The translations under genes were made by a program, and so were the position numbers. 8,847 nt of DNA from Chitinophagaceae bacterium (GTDB lineage Bacteria > Bacteroidota > Bacteroidia > Chitinophagales > Chitinophagaceae): assembly GCA_003167015.1 (NCBI GenBank), contig PMUF01000583.1:1-8847 (forward strand). The letters are read 5' to 3'. Of this stretch, positions 5,897 through 8,847 are shown piece by piece; position 1 is the stretch's first letter, and each line of letters opens with the position of its first letter. The notes beneath the pieces were generated by a model. The model saw nothing but the letters and a program-made list of their open reading frames with translations, made no database searches and was not told where the DNA came from.

Positions 5897-8684
5897 GACG
5901 CGGGGCCGGGGCGCCGGTGCCGAGCCACAAGATAGCGTTTTTGAACAGTTGGTTTTGAAGAGGGGTATTAAAAATCTGGTCACCGTGGCCCATATTGAGG
6001 TATAACATTTTATACCGGGTATTCGTCCAGACGACAGGGATATCACCGCTGCGAAGCCGGTCTTTTTTACCGAGGGGGTATTGGCCGGGGTCAAGGGTGA
6101 CGAGGACTTTTACGTTTTTATCCAGGCGAGGGTTGGGGTCCCACCGGTACCATTCGTTAACCGGGCCGGTGTATTTCCCGGGCAGGCCAAGGGTCACGGG
6201 GTGCAGGGTATCATCGACCAACAGCCGGGCAGGCATGGGGGGCCAGCTATTGTCTTTGAAGACGGCTCCGCCGAGGAAGCGGACGAACCAGGGCCAGTGC
6301 GTATAGGAATCATTGTAAGCGGACACGTGGAAACCCAGCCAGGCTCCGCCGTTTTCGATGTATTGTTCAAAAGCCGTTCGCTGTGCGGTATTATGCGGAA
6401 AATCGTTGAGCCAGAGAACGAGCTGGTATGACCGAAGTTTTTCAGGCGTCATCGCATTCCAATCGGAGGTCGTATCGAGGATGAAATTGCCGCCTTCTGC
6501 CGCCAGGCGGCTATAGAAGCGAATAGCATCGAATGCAAATTCGACGTGATCGGTCTCGACGGTAGTCGTGTAGAAAGCAAGCGCTTTGAAACGAGGTGGA
6601 GGCACCGGTCGGGTCGCCGAAGCCCAGAAGATGGCGTTACGGAAGATCAGGGTGTATACGGAATCATCGAAGAGGATGGGATCATGTCCCATGAATATAT
6701 ACACATTTCGGGCTTTGACACGGGGGTTGGTCCAGATCACGGGATGATCGCCCATTTTAATGGTTGTATCGGGGAGGTAAGAGGACTCGTCGACGTGGGC
6801 AAGAACATGGACATTGGGCCGGGGGCTCCGGTCATAGGTATACCATTCTTCTTTTTGTACAGCAAAGGAATCGGGCACGCCGTTCATGACGGGGTTGTCA
6901 TGGTCTTCGACATGGACGGTTGCTTTGGCAAAGCGGGCGATATAGTCTTTCCAGCGGATCCCGCCCATGAAGTTGGAAAACCATTGCCACATGGGGTAGC
7001 CGTCGAATTCTCCGAGCAGGCTGGCATGATGGAAACCGATCCATCCTCCCCTGCCCTCTTCTATATAATGCTCAAAAGCGGATACGGCAGCGGGGCGCCA
7101 GGCGTAGGGGGCATAATCTAATTGAATAATCAATTGATAGCGGGAAAGGAAGGTGTCGTTGATGCTATCGGTGTTGGTGATATAGTCGACGCGAAAATTG
7201 CTGTCGAGCGCCAGGTTGTCGAGCCATTTTTTGGCCCGGGCGGAGTATTCGACGTGGTGACCACCATTCTCGTACAGGGCAAGCGCCCGGAAACGGGCGG
7301 GCCGGCCGGACATAACGGCTATATCTTCTTTAAAAGAATCCTCCAGGGTAAGGAGGTGGGCATGAAGACCTTCGAACAAGGGCTGGTCTGCGGCTGACCA
7401 GGGATTGCCGCTATGGTAGTCCCACCACCGGTATTCGACCTTGGTAAAGTCATTGGTGATGCCTTTGTCCAATGCCCGGTCGGCGAAATGGGAGGCAATC
7501 AGGACATAGCCGGTATCGGTGACGCGAATCTCGAGACGGCATTGAACCTGGTAATGATTGGAAGGGCCGCCGGTAAAGCCTTCGGGGCCGGGGATGGCGA
7601 GGGAAATGGGATGGCCGTCGGGTGACTGGCCACCGGTGAGGATGTCAAATCTTGCTGTTCCGCCGATGATACCTGCTTCGGGATCGGCGATTTCGACGGT
7701 CTTGTCCGCGCCGCGGAAGGTCTGTTCGTACCATTGCAATGCGCGACGGTAGGCTTCCTCCCTGGAAAGAGAGGGGTCATAGGAATAATTCTTTTGATAG
7801 TACACTTTACCGTTCCGCGTGGAGACGGGGGGAATATAATTGGAAGGGGATGCAGCCCAGCGGATGGCGTCCCTTAGAAGTATCCGGTAATTGGTATCGG
7901 CCAGGATAGACGGGTAAGCGCCCATGCTGATATAGATCATGCGGCGATAGGCTCCGTTTGTCCACACGACAGGGTGGTCGCCCATGGGTTTATTGGGATG
8001 ATAGGAGGATTCGTCGACACTGGCCAGAACGTGTACATTATTCCTGGGGCTATGATCGAACTCGTACCATTCGTCGGAGAGGGAGAAGGTGACGGGGAGG
8101 TGGCGGGTAACGGGATGTTTGTGGTCTTCGATAACGACGGTGGCTTTTTGGAGGGCGGGGTGCGGGGAGTAGACGACGCCGCCCAGGAAGTTCTCAAACC
8201 ATTGCCAATACCGGGTATGCGGGCCGAGGAAGGAGGTGCCTGTCAGGCCTGAGGCGTGGATGACCACGAAGCCTTTGCCTTCTTCGGCGAACTTCTGCAG
8301 GGCGGCCTGCTGGCCATAGGACATATCGAATGGGGCCAACTGGAGCATGACGAAGACCTGGTAACGGGTGAGGTTGCTGTCATTGATCAGGCTGGTATCG
8401 TCGGTGAAGTCGAGGGTAAAATGATAGAGGGAGGCGATTTGCGCGAGATAAGGTTGGGCGGCGGCAATCATTTTCGCGTGATCGGGGACACGGGAGGCAA
8501 CGACGAGGACACGGAAGGGGGCGTCAGCGGGGCCGGGAGAGAGGACGCGCGAGGGCGCGGCCGGGGAAGAAGTGGCCGGCAGCCCGGACGCAGGGTTCTT
8601 TTGTCCCCGCCCCGCGTCCGTGCCGACCAGGATAAAGACTAACAGGATTAAGCCGGGGAGTGGGTTTAGACGTAACTTATTCAT
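5892..8684 (-). CDS. Exported multidomain protein: ThuA-like - DUF4468-like - ThuA-like - ThuA-like
   Basis: A 930-residue protein starting at ATG 8684-8682. This start is chosen because it gives a clear signal peptide (MNKLRLNPLPG then LILLVFILVG). The frame stays open to a TTG at 8819, but the extra 45 residues look like untranslated leader. An Ala/Pro/Ser-rich linker (about 28-55) follows the signal peptide. ThuA-like domain 1 spans about 57-277, domain 2 about 463-688, domain 3 about 698-921. Each has an EWY motif (205-207, 613-615, 844-846) and a GD-P-V-WTN motif (235-243, 645-653, 880-888). Domains 2 and 3 also keep GFH (550-552, 784-786) and MGH (665-667, 898-900). Residues about 293-460 resemble DUF4468 (TBP-like fold): REEAYRRALQWYEQTF, then AGIIGGTARFDI, then CRLEIRVTDTGYVL. 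ThuA domains have a glutamine-amidotransferase-like fold and are linked to sugar metabolism, but their reaction is unsettled, so no substrate is assigned. There is no lipobox, so it is probably periplasmic or secreted. It is the first gene of the operon with the permease. Confidence 0.88.
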   Translation of the reverse strand: MNKLRLNPLPGLILLVFILVGTDAGRGQKNPASGLPATSSPAAPSRVLSPGPADAPFRVLVVASRVPDHAKMIAAAQPYLAQIASLYHFTLDFTDDTSLINDSNLTRYQVFVMLQLAPFDMSYGQQAALQKFAEEGKGFVVIHASGLTGTSFLGPHTRYWQWFENFLGGVVYSPHPALQKATVVIEDHKHPVTRHLPVTFSLSDEWYEFDHSPRNNVHVLASVDESSYHPNKPMGDHPVVWTNGAYRRMIYISMGAYPSILADTNYRILLRDAIRWAASPSNYIPPVSTRNGKVYYQKNYSYDPSLSREEAYRRALQWYEQTFRGADKTVEIADPEAGIIGGTARFDILTGGQSPDGHPISLAIPGPEGFTGGPSNHYQVQCRLEIRVTDTGYVLIASHFADRALDKGITNDFTKVEYRWWDYHSGNPWSAADQPLFEGLHAHLLTLEDSFKEDIAVMSGRPARFRALALYENGGHHVEYSARAKKWLDNLALDSNFRVDYITNTDSINDTFLSRYQLIIQLDYAPYAWRPAAVSAFEHYIEEGRGGWIGFHHASLLGEFDGYPMWQWFSNFMGGIRWKDYIARFAKATVHVEDHDNPVMNGVPDSFAVQKEEWYTYDRSPRPNVHVLAHVDESSYLPDTTIKMGDHPVIWTNPRVKARNVYIFMGHDPILFDDSVYTLIFRNAIFWASATRPVPPPRFKALAFYTTTVETDHVEFAFDAIRFYSRLAAEGGNFILDTTSDWNAMTPEKLRSYQLVLWLNDFPHNTAQRTAFEQYIENGGAWLGFHVSAYNDSYTHWPWFVRFLGGAVFKDNSWPPMPARLLVDDTLHPVTLGLPGKYTGPVNEWYRWDPNPRLDKNVKVLVTLDPGQYPLGKKDRLRSGDIPVVWTNTRYKMLYLNMGHGDQIFNTPLQNQLFKNAILWLGTGAPAPRR
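5922..8516 (-). repeat. Three ThuA-like protein repeats within one gene
   Basis: The three units are encoded at about 8516-7854, 7298-6621 and 6593-5922. They share, in the same order: an RF/FR-x-LVV/ALA opening strand, LxxYQ before a hydrophobic strand, a (G/V)xH strand after an EEG/NGG turn, W-W/P-F-x-x-F-L/M-GG, an E/D-D-x-x-HPV segment, EWY, NVHVL or NVKVL, GD-x-PV-WTN, and a closing NAI/DAI-x-W helix. At the DNA level they have diverged (for example the three GD-PV-WTN copies use different codons), so this is an old duplication rather than a recent repeat prone to recombination. The DUF4468-like segment (7808-7305) separates unit 1 from units 2 and 3. Boundaries are by eye and good to about 10 residues. 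Confidence 0.8.
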
Positions 8685-8692
8685 TTGATGCA

Positions 8693-8723
8693 CAAATATC
8701 AATTCTGCATACCGGACCAACAA
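8693..8723 (-). promoter_or_regulatory. Candidate Bacteroidota promoter of the ThuA-permease operon
   Basis: On the minus strand GATATTTG (8700-8693) matches TAnnTTTG at all but the first position. A TTG (8723-8721) lies 20 nt upstream, at the usual -33 spacing. Only 8 nt separate the -7 element from the ATG at 8684, so the transcript would be nearly leaderless. This supports the 8684 start over the longer frame to 8819. The remaining sequence to 8847 shows no gene, hairpin or other recognisable signal. The assignment is by consensus only. Confidence 0.45.
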
Positions 8724-8847
8724 TTTGCCGGCCACTACAATAACACTACACTGGTTGTTTTTCAGCATTTTGTAAGGTAAATAGCCTGGATGGCTAAAAA
8801 TATGCGTGGCTTTTGCCAAACCTTTTTAAATTGTCGTCCCATGTGGA

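Noticed and set aside
6546..8642. Several plus-strand open frames of 60-190 codons opposite the ThuA protein
   Set aside because: All mirror the coding strand of the ThuA gene and give Gly/Val/Asp-rich translations without domains. None has its own promoter or terminator.
8685..8819. A 45-residue N-terminal extension of the ThuA protein starting at a TTG
   Set aside because: The added residues do not look like a signal peptide. The ATG at 8684 gives a clear one, and a promoter-like sequence lies inside the extension.
1..8847. CRISPR array, insertion sequence, tRNA/rRNA or a defence cassette
   Set aside because: There are no regularly spaced repeats, transposase motifs, target-site duplications, cloverleaf-like segments or known defence domains. 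All long minus-strand frames have ordinary housekeeping or transport/envelope assignments.

Overview
The window looks like chromosomal DNA from a fairly GC-rich member of the Bacteroidota, most likely a Chitinophagaceae-type bacterium. The evidence is an OMP_b-brl_3-type outer-membrane receptor, a very large duplicated MacB/FtsX-type permease of the kind common in that phylum, a DUF4468-like domain, promoter-like TAnnTTTG sequences, and no clear Shine-Dalgarno sites. The genus assignment is inference. All four genes lie on the minus strand, so the window is transcribed from right to left.

In transcription order (right to left): a leader region with a plausible Bacteroidota promoter (8685-8847); a 930-residue exported protein with three ThuA-like domains and a DUF4468-like domain between the first and second (5892-8684); after only 15 nt, an 837-residue MacB/FtsX-type ABC permease (3363-5876); a 128-nt gap holding a TAnnTTTG promoter match; an 882-residue TonB-receptor-like outer-membrane protein with a GTG start (586-3234); a 133-nt gap with two back-to-back palindromes and a strong hairpin terminator; and the first 151 codons of a CMD/AhpD-like peroxidase-related enzyme, cut by the left window edge (1-452).

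The ThuA protein and the permease are very probably one transcript. A perfect 9-bp inverted repeat covers the stop codon of the first gene and almost the whole gap up to the start of the second, which suggests translational coupling or control. The receptor probably has its own promoter and ends at the terminator near 485-522. The AhpD-like gene is then an independent unit.

No mobile element, CRISPR array, tRNA, rRNA or recognisable defence system is visible. The most unusual item is the ThuA - DUF4468-like - ThuA - ThuA architecture, in which the first ThuA copy has lost residues kept by the other two. Its pairing with an ATPase-less permease is the best candidate here for an undescribed function. 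The long plus-strand open frames are shadows of the minus-strand genes.
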